Source of the DNA: RGIG1995 sp045645205
GTDB lineage: Bacteria; Bacillota; Clostridia; Oscillospirales; CAG-272
DNA length: 49,136 bases
Assembly (NCBI GenBank): GCA_045645205.1
Contig: JAZRIJ010000051.1
Span: 1 to 49,136 of the forward strand
Direction: 5' to 3'
Part shown: positions 1 through 7,882 of the stretch, one piece after another
Layout of the letters: every line of letters begins with the position of its first letter
How positions within the stretch are numbered: the stretch's first letter is position 1
The notes under the pieces: model-generated
What the model was told of the DNA's origin: nothing
Database searches by the model: none
Seen by the model: the letters and a program-made list of their open reading frames with translations, nothing else
Program-made: the position numbers and the translations under genes

Positions 1-277
1 CCGCAATCTTCATGAGTTATAACGATTCTTATAGAATCTTTATGACTCTTTTTCTTTTATATAAGACTCTTTATTAATCATGATGATTATATAAGCATTA
101 TGAGTCTTTATCTTAAACATAGAGTAATTGAGAGTTATCAAGATTAAGAAAAGAGTAAAGAATCCTCTTGATTGTTTAAAGAGTAGAGACCAATACTTGA
201 AAAAATCGTGTTTACCCCAGTTTTACCCCAGTAGAAGACCATTTGCAGACAAGGGGCTGAGTTAATGACTCAGCCCC
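1..277. other. AT-rich intergenic edge with iterated GAGTCTTTA-like words
   Basis: No convincing gene. The words GACTCTTT, AAGACTCTTTA and GAGTCTTTA recur on both strands in the first 200 bases, and TTACCCCAG occurs twice (212-220 and 223-231) close together. The first could be degenerate iterons or the decayed end of a mobile element; no function can be assigned. Confidence 0.3.
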
Positions 278-279
278 TT
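251..279. terminator. Strong hairpin downstream of the 96-aa ORF
   Basis: AAGGGGCTGAGT and ACTCAGCCCCTT form a perfect 12-bp stem around a 5-base loop. It overlaps the stop codon of the minus-strand ORF at 278-568. No clear T-run follows on either strand, so termination is plausible but not proven. Confidence 0.45.
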
Positions 280-568
280 ATGTGCTGTAATTGTAAATAT
301 CCCATTTGGCTTCTTTTAACACTTGCCTGATAGTCTCTCGCTCGTTACACAGGGATTTATATTCAGAGTATGGTAAGCGGTAGTCTTTGTTCTTGGCTGC
401 GAAGTTGATTGTTCTGTTGATTTCAAACAATCTATCAACCAATTCCTTGCACAGTCGCACTCTTTGATAAAGCAAATTTCTAAATTGCCTTTTGGGAAGT
501 CTGTCTCCATCTTCTGCATTTTTTATTAGTGTGATAACGGTTCTAAGTTTTTCTGGTTTTGTTTTCAT
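278..568 (-). CDS. Hypothetical protein, 96 aa, charged helical
   Basis: I do not recognise this protein. It is 96 residues, basic at the N-terminus and predicted mostly helical, with many Lys, Arg and Glu and no signal peptide or membrane segment. AAGGTG lies about 4 bases before the ATG, and a strong hairpin overlaps the stop. A gene remnant lies just upstream on the same strand, so this may be part of a decayed accessory or phage-like region. It could be a real small gene or a surviving fragment; the favourable points are length, start signal and downstream hairpin. Confidence 0.45.
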   Translation of the reverse strand: MKTKPEKLRTVITLIKNAEDGDRLPKRQFRNLLYQRVRLCKELVDRLFEINRTINFAAKNKDYRLPYSEYKSLCNERETIRQVLKEAKWDIYNYST

Positions 569-576
569 ATAGCACC

Positions 577-690
577 TTACCTATCCTTGAAGTCGTAATC
601 TTCAAAATCCATATACACTGATACATTTTGGTTGTAAATGCTTTTTCTGGTTTGCTTATAAGGTGTACTTATGTAAGTGCATTTTGTTAG
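577..690 (-). pseudogene. Possible 3' remnant of a gene upstream of the 96-aa ORF
   Basis: An open frame of 37 codons on the minus strand ends eight bases before the ATG of the 96-aa ORF. Its residues look protein-like near the end (MDFEDYDFKDR) but there is no start codon with a ribosome binding site, and a stop closes the frame upstream. It may be the tail of a truncated gene once co-transcribed with the 96-aa ORF, or chance. Confidence 0.2.
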
Positions 691-789
691 TTAATTGAAC
701 CGAATAATGTTCTGTAAGTTCTGGCAGACAGTACTCAAAGTGTGAAAAAGTCAGATATAGAGGAAAACGTGGCATAGTCTCGTCAAAAG

Positions 790-822
790 AAAAAACTCCG
801 TTTCGGGTGAACGGAGTTTTTC
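790..822 (-). terminator. Rho-independent terminator after the SDR gene
   Basis: AAAAACTCCGTT and AACGGAGTTTTT pair around a short loop. Read on the minus strand it ends in a T-run just after the SDR stop codon; it could also work in the plus direction. Confidence 0.85.
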
Positions 823-838
823 TATCGAATAGGTTTTC

Positions 839-1588
839 TTAGACCTTAATTTTCTGGCCGCCGCAGCAGAGAATAACGTTACCTGTAACCCAAGATGAAT
901 CGTCGCTTGCGAGGAAGGAGGCAACAGATGCAACCTCTGATGTTTTACCGAGTCTCTGCATAGGAACGGATGCGATCTTCTGCTTCATAATATCCTCGGG
1001 GATAGTCTTGAGAATATCTGTGTCGATCATACCGGGAGCGATGGCATTTACTGTGATATTCTTTCTGCCGCTTTCCATAGCGAGTGTTCTTGTCAAGCCT
1101 TCAATCGCAGACTTTGCAGCTGTGTAGTTTGTCTGTCCGATATTACCGAGAGCGGATACTGAGGAAATGTTGATTATCTTACCGTAGGAACGGTCTCTCA
1201 TGCCGGGGATAACTTCCTGACAGCAGTAGAATGTTCCGTAGAAGTGAACGTCCATAACAAGCTTTGCCATATCTACAGGCATCTTGTGGAACATAGCATC
1301 ACGTGTGATGCCTGCATTGTTAACAAGAATGTCAACTCTGCCGAATTTTGCAAATATTGTTTCAAAAGCTGCGTGTACTTCTTCCTGTGATGCAACATTG
1401 CACTTAACTGCGATAACACGGTTTCCTGTAGGGTCAAGCTCTTTTGCTGTAGCATTTCCGAGTTCAATATCCATTTCAAGTATTGCAACGCCCGCTGCAT
1501 CATCTTCGAGGAAGCGTTCAACGATCGCTCTGCCGATACCTTTGCCGGCACCTGTAACAACTGCGTACTTATTAGTTAATTTTCCCAT
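839..1588 (-). CDS. SDR-family oxidoreductase, FabG-like 3-oxoacyl/3-hydroxyacyl reductase
   Basis: A classical short-chain dehydrogenase of 249 aa, the usual family length. The cofactor motif TGAGKGIG is at residues 12-19, NNAG near 90-93, and the catalytic Ser142, Tyr155 and Lys159 are in place (YTAAK). The family uses NAD(P)H to interconvert keto and hydroxyl groups; FabG-like members act on acyl-ACP or acyl-CoA. It follows the CoA-transferase gene on the same strand with a 39-base gap and ends at a terminator, so the two form an operon. With a CoA-transferase and a thiolase nearby, I infer a 3-hydroxyacyl-CoA or hydroxy-acid substrate rather than housekeeping fatty acid synthesis. Exact substrate is unknown. 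Confidence 0.9.
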   Translation of the reverse strand: MGKLTNKYAVVTGAGKGIGRAIVERFLEDDAAGVAILEMDIELGNATAKELDPTGNRVIAVKCNVASQEEVHAAFETIFAKFGRVDILVNNAGITRDAMFHKMPVDMAKLVMDVHFYGTFYCCQEVIPGMRDRSYGKIINISSVSALGNIGQTNYTAAKSAIEGLTRTLAMESGRKNITVNAIAPGMIDTDILKTIPEDIMKQKIASVPMQRLGKTSEVASVASFLASDDSSWVTGNVILCCGGQKIKV

Positions 1589-1627
1589 TGTTATTCTCCT
1601 TCTATATTGTATATCATATGTAAAAAT

Positions 1628-2848
1628 TTATTTGCTTCTGTAAATTGCGCCGGTCTCTTCCATAGCGGCGATCTGCTCTTCGGTATAACCCATACCGCGA
1701 AGAACTTCTTCTGTATCTGCGCCAACCTTTGGTGCGGGAACGGTCTTGATTTCGCCAACCGAATCCATTTCGATAGGACAGCTGGGCATAATTACAGTCT
1801 CGCCTGTACGGCATTCCATGTGCTCAAGGTAACCGTTGGCCCAAGCCTGCTCGTCCGATGTAACATCACTGAAATGATTCATTCTTACCAAGGGCAGGTC
1901 AACCTGTTTTGAAAGCTCGATCCACTCATCGCAGGTTTTTGTCTTGTATGCTTCAACAAACAGCTGATATAGCTCTTTTGAATTTGCAGCGCGGGACTCT
2001 CTTGTTAAATAACGCTCGTCACCGATAAGATCAGGTCTGCCTATCATTGTAAACATCTTTGGTAAAGAAACAGAAAGCTGACCGTTTGCAAGGAACAGCC
2101 ATTCACCGTCTTTACAGAGATAACAGCCTCCGGGAGGGCCTACCTGTTCACGGGACATAGGATAATCACGACCCCAAGGTCTTTGTGTTATGATCTCCAT
2201 AGTACCCATTGTAAATATACCTGTATGGTAAAGACTTGCTCTTACATAGTCGCCTTTGCCTGTACGTTCTCTTCCAATAAGCGCTGCGCAAACCTGTGCG
2301 GTAAGGTTGTAAGCGGTAACGGTATCGCCAACACCGGAGGGGGGAGATATCGGAACATATGAATCGGTAAGGGGGGACATATCACGCAGGAAACCGCTTC
2401 TTGTCCAGAACGCAGTCGTATCAAAAGCAGGTCTGCCTGCTTCCGGGCCTTCTTCTCCAAAGCCAAGAACTATGGCGTAAATAAGTTTGGGGCAACGCTC
2501 CTTAACATCTTCGTAAGAAAAGCCAAGACGCTTTAATGCATCGGGACGTGTGTTTGTTACAAACACATCAGCCTCTTCTAAAAGCTTCCAGAAAATTTCT
2601 TTTCCCTCGGGACTTTTCAGGTTTAGCGATATCAACTTTTTACCCGAGTTATATATATCAAAAACCGGGTTTTCATCGTCATTGAAACGGGCGTTAAAGT
2701 TCATACCGAACTCTCTCCAACCGTCTCCCTTCGGATGCTCAACTTTAATGACTTCAGCTCCCATGTCGCCTAACATACGCGCGCATACGGGGGCAGCAAC
2801 GAAAGTCGTCAAGTCTACTACTTTAATTTCTTCCAAAGGCTTGCTCAT
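1628..2848 (-). CDS. Family III CoA-transferase (CaiB/BaiF type)
   Basis: Moves CoA between organic acids through an aspartyl-CoA intermediate. The start is the ATG at 2848, with AGGAG placed 7-8 bases upstream, giving 406 aa; a longer frame upstream lacks a ribosome binding site. The N-terminal segment (VVDLTTFVAAPVCARMLGDMGAEVIKVE) is typical of the family. Asp143 in PAFDTTAFW aligns with the catalytic Asp of formyl-CoA transferase. Relatives include the 2-hydroxyacyl and aryl-lactate CoA-transferases of amino-acid-fermenting clostridia, so a hydroxy-acid substrate is possible, but this is inference. A near-perfect sigma-A promoter lies upstream, and the SDR gene follows. Confidence 0.9.
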   Translation of the reverse strand: MSKPLEEIKVVDLTTFVAAPVCARMLGDMGAEVIKVEHPKGDGWREFGMNFNARFNDDENPVFDIYNSGKKLISLNLKSPEGKEIFWKLLEEADVFVTNTRPDALKRLGFSYEDVKERCPKLIYAIVLGFGEEGPEAGRPAFDTTAFWTRSGFLRDMSPLTDSYVPISPPSGVGDTVTAYNLTAQVCAALIGRERTGKGDYVRASLYHTGIFTMGTMEIITQRPWGRDYPMSREQVGPPGGCYLCKDGEWLFLANGQLSVSLPKMFTMIGRPDLIGDERYLTRESRAANSKELYQLFVEAYKTKTCDEWIELSKQVDLPLVRMNHFSDVTSDEQAWANGYLEHMECRTGETVIMPSCPIEMDSVGEIKTVPAPKVGADTEEVLRGMGYTEEQIAAMEETGAIYRSK

Positions 2849-2904
2849 AAGTATACTCCTTGTGTCAAAAACTTTGCATAATTTAAGCATTATAATTTAC
2901 TTTA

Positions 2905-2933
2905 ATTATAGAATTATAATATTAAGTTGTCAA
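2905..2933 (-). promoter_or_regulatory. Sigma-A promoter for the CoA-transferase/SDR operon
   Basis: On the minus strand TTGACA is followed by a 17-base spacer and TATAAT, an exact consensus match, upstream of the CoA-transferase start. Confidence 0.8.
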
Positions 2934-2994
2934 CACTTTAAACTTTCTTTTTTCTAAATACAGTTAGAAAGTACATAGAAAGTTGGATTATCCA

Positions 2995-3023
2995 TTGACG
3001 GTGTTTGTTTTTTGTGATATTCT
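2995..3023 (+). promoter_or_regulatory. Sigma-A promoter for the thiolase gene
   Basis: TTGACG, 17 bases, TATTCT on the plus strand, ending about 75 bases before the thiolase ATG and diverging from the CoA-transferase promoter. Confidence 0.65.
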
Positions 3024-3096
3024 TACAGTAAAATGGGGAAAGAATGAGTATCCCAATTAACTAATTAAAATAATATAACAGGAGTGTCAAAGAATA

Positions 3097-4287
3097 ATGA
3101 AAAATGTAGTAATTGTTGACGGACTTCGTACACCTTTCGGAAAACTTGGTGGCGGACTTCGTCAGTTCCACACAGTAGATATGGCGGCTATGGTTATCAA
3201 AGGTGTTATGGAAAAGACAGAGCTTGATCCTAAAGAGCTTGATGCGGTTTATTTCGGAACTGCAAACGGCGATGCTAAGTGCCCAAACCCCGCGCGTTTT
3301 GCTTCGCTTCAGGCAGGATTGCCTTATGAAACATCGGCAGTTGCTGTTGAGATGCAGTGCGGTTCTGCAATCGCAAGTATTAACCATGCTGCATACCGTA
3401 TTCAATTGGGCGATGCAGATGTTGTACTTGTCGGCGGCGGCGAATCTTTCAGCCAGCGTTTTGTTAAGTTTTCTACATCCACAGAGCCGTATAAAATGAT
3501 TGCTCCTGCAGCTATACCTCCTTCTCTTGCTCCCAAGGCAGAGGATAATCTGATTATGCTTCAGGTTTCTGACCTTATGGCGAAAACATGGGGAGTTACC
3601 CGTGAAGAGTGCGACGAATTTGCGCTTCGCAGTCAGATGAGAGCAAAGGCTGCCGACGAAAACGGTTTTCTTGCAAAGCAGATTATGCCTGTGGTTATTC
3701 CCGCAACAAAGAAGACTCCCGAAATTGTTGTTGCAAAAGACGAACATCCCCGTCATGAAAGCACCCTTGAAGGTCTTCAGAAGCTTCGTCCTGTATATGA
3801 AGGCGGCGTTACAACAGCAGGAAATGCGAGCGGTAGAAATGACGGAGCATCAATGCTTCTTATGATGAGCGAAGAAAAAGCAAAAGCTCTCGGTTACACA
3901 CCTATTGCTCGTTGGGTAGGCGGCTGTGATGTCGGTTGCGATCCTAAGCTTATGGGTATCGGTCCTGCATATTCAAACATGAAGCTTATGCAGAAGCACG
4001 GACTTAAGCTTTCCGATATTGACGTATTTGAGTGTAATGAAGCATTTGCTGCTCAGAACCTCAGTGTTATTAGAGAAATGGAAAAAATCGGCGGTCAGCA
4101 GATTGATATTGAAAAATGGAATCCCAATGGCGGTGCTATTGCCTTTGGACATCCCAATGGCGCATCAGGCGGCAGAGTAGCATTATTTGCACTTCATCAG
4201 CTTCTTGAAACAGGCGGTGAAATGGGAATTATTTCCTCTTGCTGTGGCGGCGGTCTTGGTGTATCTGCACTCTTCCAAAGAGTATAA
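3097..4287 (+). CDS. Acetyl-CoA C-acetyltransferase family thiolase
   Basis: A 396-aa biosynthetic-type thiolase, normal length for the family. The nucleophilic Cys88 lies in EMQCGSA, NEAFA begins at residue 314, the catalytic His352 is in GHPNGASGGR, and the second catalytic cysteine is in CCGGG near 382. The usual GHPLGASG loop has Asn in place of Leu, a mild departure. The enzyme condenses acetyl-CoA units or cleaves 3-ketoacyl-CoA in the cytoplasm. AGGAG lies 12 bases before the ATG. It diverges from the CoA-transferase/SDR operon, and together they could interconvert ketoacyl- and hydroxyacyl-CoA species. The direction of flux cannot be read from sequence. Confidence 0.92.
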   Translation: MKNVVIVDGLRTPFGKLGGGLRQFHTVDMAAMVIKGVMEKTELDPKELDAVYFGTANGDAKCPNPARFASLQAGLPYETSAVAVEMQCGSAIASINHAAYRIQLGDADVVLVGGGESFSQRFVKFSTSTEPYKMIAPAAIPPSLAPKAEDNLIMLQVSDLMAKTWGVTREECDEFALRSQMRAKAADENGFLAKQIMPVVIPATKKTPEIVVAKDEHPRHESTLEGLQKLRPVYEGGVTTAGNASGRNDGASMLLMMSEEKAKALGYTPIARWVGGCDVGCDPKLMGIGPAYSNMKLMQKHGLKLSDIDVFECNEAFAAQNLSVIREMEKIGGQQIDIEKWNPNGGAIAFGHPNGASGGRVALFALHQLLETGGEMGIISSCCGGGLGVSALFQRV

Positions 4288-4323
4288 TTAAAATTACTTA
4301 AAAAATAGTAATAAACTAATCAT

Positions 4324-4350
4324 AACCACCAGCTTAGCTGGTGGTTTTTA
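4324..4350 (+). terminator. Terminator after the thiolase gene
   Basis: AACCACCAGC and GCTGGTGGTT form a tight stem followed by TTT, 37 bases after the thiolase stop. Confidence 0.85.
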
Positions 4351-4359
4351 TATACCAAT

Positions 4360-4395
4360 AAAATCAGCCCTTCCTATTAAGGAAGGGCTGATTTT
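4360..4395. terminator. Bidirectional hairpin terminator between convergent genes
   Basis: AAAATCAGCCCTTCC pairs perfectly with GGAAGGGCTGATTTT. The A/T flanks give a T-run in both directions, so it can serve the thiolase and the convergent deacetylase-like gene. Confidence 0.85.
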
Positions 4396-4469
4396 GTGGT
4401 TATTGTATTTGAAAAAACTGTATTAGCAAAAAATGTTAGCCAAATAAAAACAGTATGTGGACATTGAAT

Positions 4470-5636
4470 TTATTTAACTGTAATTTCAATAAGTCTTTCC
4501 GTGTGAATAATTTTATAGGTTTTAAAGTCATTGTGTGTTTCGTAAAGCTCAATAGATCCGCCCTTTACCTCAGAGGGAGTAAGGTCGTTTTTGAGACTTA
4601 CGTAAAATTTGCCTGACAAATAATCTTTGCCCTTTTCAATACAGTCAGATATGTCGATTTTTATTTTCTTATCTTCAAAATCTAACTTGCTGTAGGTGTG
4701 ATATACACACTGACTGCCGGCAAAGGCTATGTCTTTGGAAATCATGAGACCGAATATCTCACTCTGTCTCTTAAAGAAATCTGCCCATTTTTCAACATTT
4801 TTTAGGTTGTTTTGAACGTTGAAGCGAAGGAAGTTAGGCCAGTGAGTGCTCATAACAGTTCCGGTATTTTCATCGCTTTCTTTTACAAAGTCTGCAACAT
4901 AATCGGGATCAACATCACAAGCATTCCAAGGTATATTGCTATTACAACATTTTTCCATATAAAGAACACCGTCAATAAATTCGGTATATCCAACAGGATT
5001 ACCCCAACTGTTTGCCCAATATGTAATACCGTTCTTTTTCAAAGCTGATGCAAGCGGGAGCATATCTTTGCTTTTTAAGTTCTTAGGTAGACCGTTAGGT
5101 GCGGCAAAAGAACGTATTTTTTTCTTAAAGCCCCACATATCATACAGCTTGAAGAAAAGCTCAATACGGTGAAGTATCTCTTCTTCTGACTGAGTAGTTA
5201 GAAAATTGTTTCCGTCCTTGTATTCAAAAAACTCAAGCTCGGTTATTTGTTTACCGTTCTTATCATAGTTTCCGTGCAAAACACCATGAAGTGCATACTC
5301 AATGTATTCCGAAGATTCTGCCGCTTTAAAACATCTTTCTGCAAATTTTATATCAAGCCTTGATGCTCTGTCCCAATTTTGAGGATCATAAGTTATACCA
5401 ACCTCTCCTCTAAGAATATTGTCTTTATCCCATTCAGCCAAGACAAGAGGACACATTATTTTCTGACCGATAGCTTTACCGATTTCGTTTAAAACAGTAT
5501 AGTCCTCAGGATAGTGGCGTCTCGTCATTCCTGTTCTGGAAGGTTTGCTTGAATGCCTTTCATCTGAGCCAATAAACCAACCTATGTCATCAACGCATAT
5601 CTGAAGAGCAGTAGGAAGCACAACTGATTTTTTCAT
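4470..5636 (-). CDS. Polysaccharide deacetylase-fold (NodB-like) protein, putative
   Basis: A 388-aa soluble protein with no signal peptide. Landmarks resembling the NodB/glycoside hydrolase-deacetylase barrel are the early DD pair in CVDDIGW (about residues 15-20), HGVLHG near 118 with two histidines, and FAAPNG near 175. The first aspartates and paired histidines are where a metal-binding Asp-His-His set would be expected. The match is from motif spacing only and the family is uncertain; it could be a cytoplasmic sugar or amide hydrolase. It stands alone on the minus strand, convergent with the thiolase, with about 200 AT-rich bases separating it from the next gene. Confidence 0.5.
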   Translation of the reverse strand: MKKSVVLPTALQICVDDIGWFIGSDERHSSKPSRTGMTRRHYPEDYTVLNEIGKAIGQKIMCPLVLAEWDKDNILRGEVGITYDPQNWDRASRLDIKFAERCFKAAESSEYIEYALHGVLHGNYDKNGKQITELEFFEYKDGNNFLTTQSEEEILHRIELFFKLYDMWGFKKKIRSFAAPNGLPKNLKSKDMLPLASALKKNGITYWANSWGNPVGYTEFIDGVLYMEKCCNSNIPWNACDVDPDYVADFVKESDENTGTVMSTHWPNFLRFNVQNNLKNVEKWADFFKRQSEIFGLMISKDIAFAGSQCVYHTYSKLDFEDKKIKIDISDCIEKGKDYLSGKFYVSLKNDLTPSEVKGGSIELYETHNDFKTYKIIHTERLIEITVK

Positions 5637-5841
5637 AAGCAGTTACCTCATTTTTTTACACTTTTATTTATTATATATTAATAATAAGTAAAAGTAAATA
5701 ATTTATATTATTTTTTGATAATAATTGCACAAATTAGTGTTTAAAAAGCATATGTGAAATTTTTTTATGTTAAAAAAGTAGTAATATACTAAATATATTT
5801 AAATTAAATATTTTGTATATCCTACTATATTTAATTCATTA

Positions 5842-6639
5842 TCAGCTTGTCTGTGCTTCTTTTTCCAAAAGTGCATTTATGCGTTTTTCCGCGGAGTCAA
5901 GAAAGCGTTGCCATTCACCCTTGTCGGTCAGGTCGGTTTCGCCGTTCATTACCCGTATCATTTTACGTTTTGTATTGCTTTGTTCGGGATGGTTGCCGAG
6001 AACCAAATCAACGTTTTCGGATGATAGTCTTTTCAACCCTTCTTTAAACTTATCGCGGCAATCAAACGATAGTCCGTATTTGGTTAAAAACTCTGCTGAC
6101 ATGCTGTTTGTGCCAATACCGCCGTGCATTGCAGCGACGGTATTTTTGCCTTCATTTTCAAGTGTTATAATAAATGACATAACCCCTTCGGTATGTCCGG
6201 GAGTATGAACACAGCGTATTTGAGTATTGCCGAAAGAGAAGATATCTCCGTCTTCAATCAGTATGTCACAGTTAAAATAAGGAAGACGCTCAAGTCCCAC
6301 CTCTTTTGCCCAAGAAAGATCAAGATTACCGTTTACAATATCATTGTCAATTCGGCTAATATAGGTTTTGGCACCGGACAGATTGACAAGCTTTTGAGTG
6401 GTTCCAAAGTGGTCTATATGGCCGTGAGTATGGAATATTGCGCAGATATCTTTAGGGGCAAATCCCATTTTCTTTATGTTGTCTAAAATAAGGTCATACA
6501 TATTTGGATAGCCCGTATCTATGAGAACAAGTCCTTGTTCTGTATTAATAAGGTGTACCGATACGGCTTCGCTTCCGATAAAATACAGATTTTTATGCAT
6601 TTCAAATGCTTGTAATTTTATTTCTTGTTTGTTATCCAT
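5842..6639 (-). CDS. Metallo-beta-lactamase-fold hydrolase
   Basis: A 265-aa cytoplasmic MBL-fold protein. THGHIDH at residues 71-77 supplies the two-metal HxHxDH set, and HTPGHTEG near 155 supplies the third-histidine loop. Glyoxalase II-like and lactonase-like enzymes share this layout, so it probably hydrolyses a thioester or ester. It is 24 bases downstream of the tartrate-type dehydrogenase and likely co-transcribed, which suggests a role in the same catabolic route. The substrate is not determinable from sequence. Confidence 0.85.
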   Translation of the reverse strand: MDNKQEIKLQAFEMHKNLYFIGSEAVSVHLINTEQGLVLIDTGYPNMYDLILDNIKKMGFAPKDICAIFHTHGHIDHFGTTQKLVNLSGAKTYISRIDNDIVNGNLDLSWAKEVGLERLPYFNCDILIEDGDIFSFGNTQIRCVHTPGHTEGVMSFIITLENEGKNTVAAMHGGIGTNSMSAEFLTKYGLSFDCRDKFKEGLKRLSSENVDLVLGNHPEQSNTKRKMIRVMNGETDLTDKGEWQRFLDSAEKRINALLEKEAQTS

Positions 6640-6663
6640 TTTATCAGTCCTTATGTTAATATA

Positions 6664-7743
6664 TTATTTGTTGGAATAAAGTTTTTGCATTTTCTTTACA
6701 ATGGCATCACCTACCTCTGCGGTAGTTGATTTTCCACCAAGATCAGGAGTAAGGGTTTTGTTTTCAACAAGCAATTCTTCAATACAGTCTATAAGTCTCT
6801 TTCCCCAATCTTCATGTCCGAAAAAGTCAAGCATTTGTGATGCAGACCACACTGTAGCTAATGGGTTTGCTTTACCCATACCTGCAATATCGGGGGCAGA
6901 GCCGTGAATGGGTTCAAACATAGAGGGATATGTTTTTTCAGGATTAAGATTTGCGCCTGCCGCAAGTCCCATACCGCCTGCAATCGCTGCGCCAAGGTCT
7001 GTTAAAATGTCGCCAAATAAGTTAGAAGTAACAACAATTTCAAAACGTTTTGGGTCTTTTACCATAAACATACTTGCGGCATCAACGAGATAAGAATATG
7101 TTTTAACTTCAGGATATTCCTTACCAACTTCCTCAAATATTTGATCCCAGAATACCATTGAGTAGTTTAATGCGTTTGCTTTGCTTATGCTGGTTAATGT
7201 TTTGTTTTGGGATTTTGCTAATTCATATGCATAGCGTATAACACGTTCACAGCCTTTTCTTGAGAAAACACCGTCTTGAATAACAACTTCATTGGGCTTA
7301 TCTTTAAACAGCCAAGCTCCGCTGCCCGCATATTCTCCTTCGCTGTTTTCTCTGACGAAGATCATATCTACATTTTCGGGGGTTGCTTCCTTGATAGGTG
7401 TGGGTGCTCCCTTCAAAAGCTTAACAGGGCGGAGATTTATATACTGGTCAAAGCCTTTTCTGATTGCAAGAAGCAGTCCCCAAAGAGAAATATGGTCAGG
7501 TACACCGGGCGCTCCTACCGCACCGAGAAATACAGCATCAAATTTTTTAAGCTGTTCTATGCCGTCATCATCCATCATCTTGCCTGTTTTTTTGTAAAAT
7601 TCACATCCCCACGGAAAATACGAGAACTCAAATTTGAATGTGCCGTCAAGTCTTGCTGCCTCGTTTAATACCTTTACTCCCTCGTCTATAACCTCGGGAC
7701 CTATTCCATCGCCTGCTATTACTGCTATTTTGTAAGTGTTCAT
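6664..7743 (-). CDS. Isocitrate/isopropylmalate-dehydrogenase-family enzyme, tartrate/D-malate dehydrogenase type
   Basis: A 359-aa beta-decarboxylating hydroxyacid dehydrogenase. The N-terminal IAVIAGDGIGPEV, the central FVRENSEGEYAG, and the C-terminal GLAAGANL and EPIHGSAPDIAG motifs mark the family. The segment WGLLLAIRKGFDQYINLRP is typical of the tartrate/D-malate branch rather than LeuB, whose usual neighbours (leuCD, leuA) are absent. The reaction is NAD-dependent oxidation and decarboxylation of a 2-hydroxy diacid. It is transcribed divergently from a LysR regulator across a 140-base gap with facing promoters, the usual layout for inducible control by that regulator. Confidence 0.87.
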   Translation of the reverse strand: MNTYKIAVIAGDGIGPEVIDEGVKVLNEAARLDGTFKFEFSYFPWGCEFYKKTGKMMDDDGIEQLKKFDAVFLGAVGAPGVPDHISLWGLLLAIRKGFDQYINLRPVKLLKGAPTPIKEATPENVDMIFVRENSEGEYAGSGAWLFKDKPNEVVIQDGVFSRKGCERVIRYAYELAKSQNKTLTSISKANALNYSMVFWDQIFEEVGKEYPEVKTYSYLVDAASMFMVKDPKRFEIVVTSNLFGDILTDLGAAIAGGMGLAAGANLNPEKTYPSMFEPIHGSAPDIAGMGKANPLATVWSASQMLDFFGHEDWGKRLIDCIEELLVENKTLTPDLGGKSTTAEVGDAIVKKMQKLYSNK

Positions 7744-7792
7744 AAGTATTCTTCCTTTTTATAAGTTATTTCAGCGGACTGCTGATAAATAT

Positions 7793-7821
7793 ATTATACA
7801 GTTGTAAATGGTATTTGTAAA
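7793..7821 (-). promoter_or_regulatory. Promoter of the dehydrogenase/MBL operon
   Basis: On the minus strand TTTACA, 17 bases, TATAAT. It lies only 12 bases from the divergent LysR-gene promoter, so one bound regulator could affect both. Confidence 0.7.
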
Positions 7822-7833
7822 ATATATAAATTG

Positions 7834-7862
7834 TTGACAAGTATATAAAAAAACTATATAAT
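7834..7862 (+). promoter_or_regulatory. Promoter of the LysR-family gene
   Basis: TTGACA, 17 bases, TATAAT: an exact sigma-A consensus just before GAGGTGA and the ATG. Confidence 0.8.
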
Positions 7863-7882
7863 ATATATGAGGTGACGTAAAA

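Noticed and set aside
1628..2890. Start of the CoA-transferase at 2890
   Set aside because: The extra 14 residues lie over the leader and its ribosome binding site; ATG 2848 has AGGAG at proper spacing.
3061..3756. 231-aa minus-strand ORF inside the thiolase gene
   Set aside because: Antisense shadow of a thiolase with all catalytic residues.
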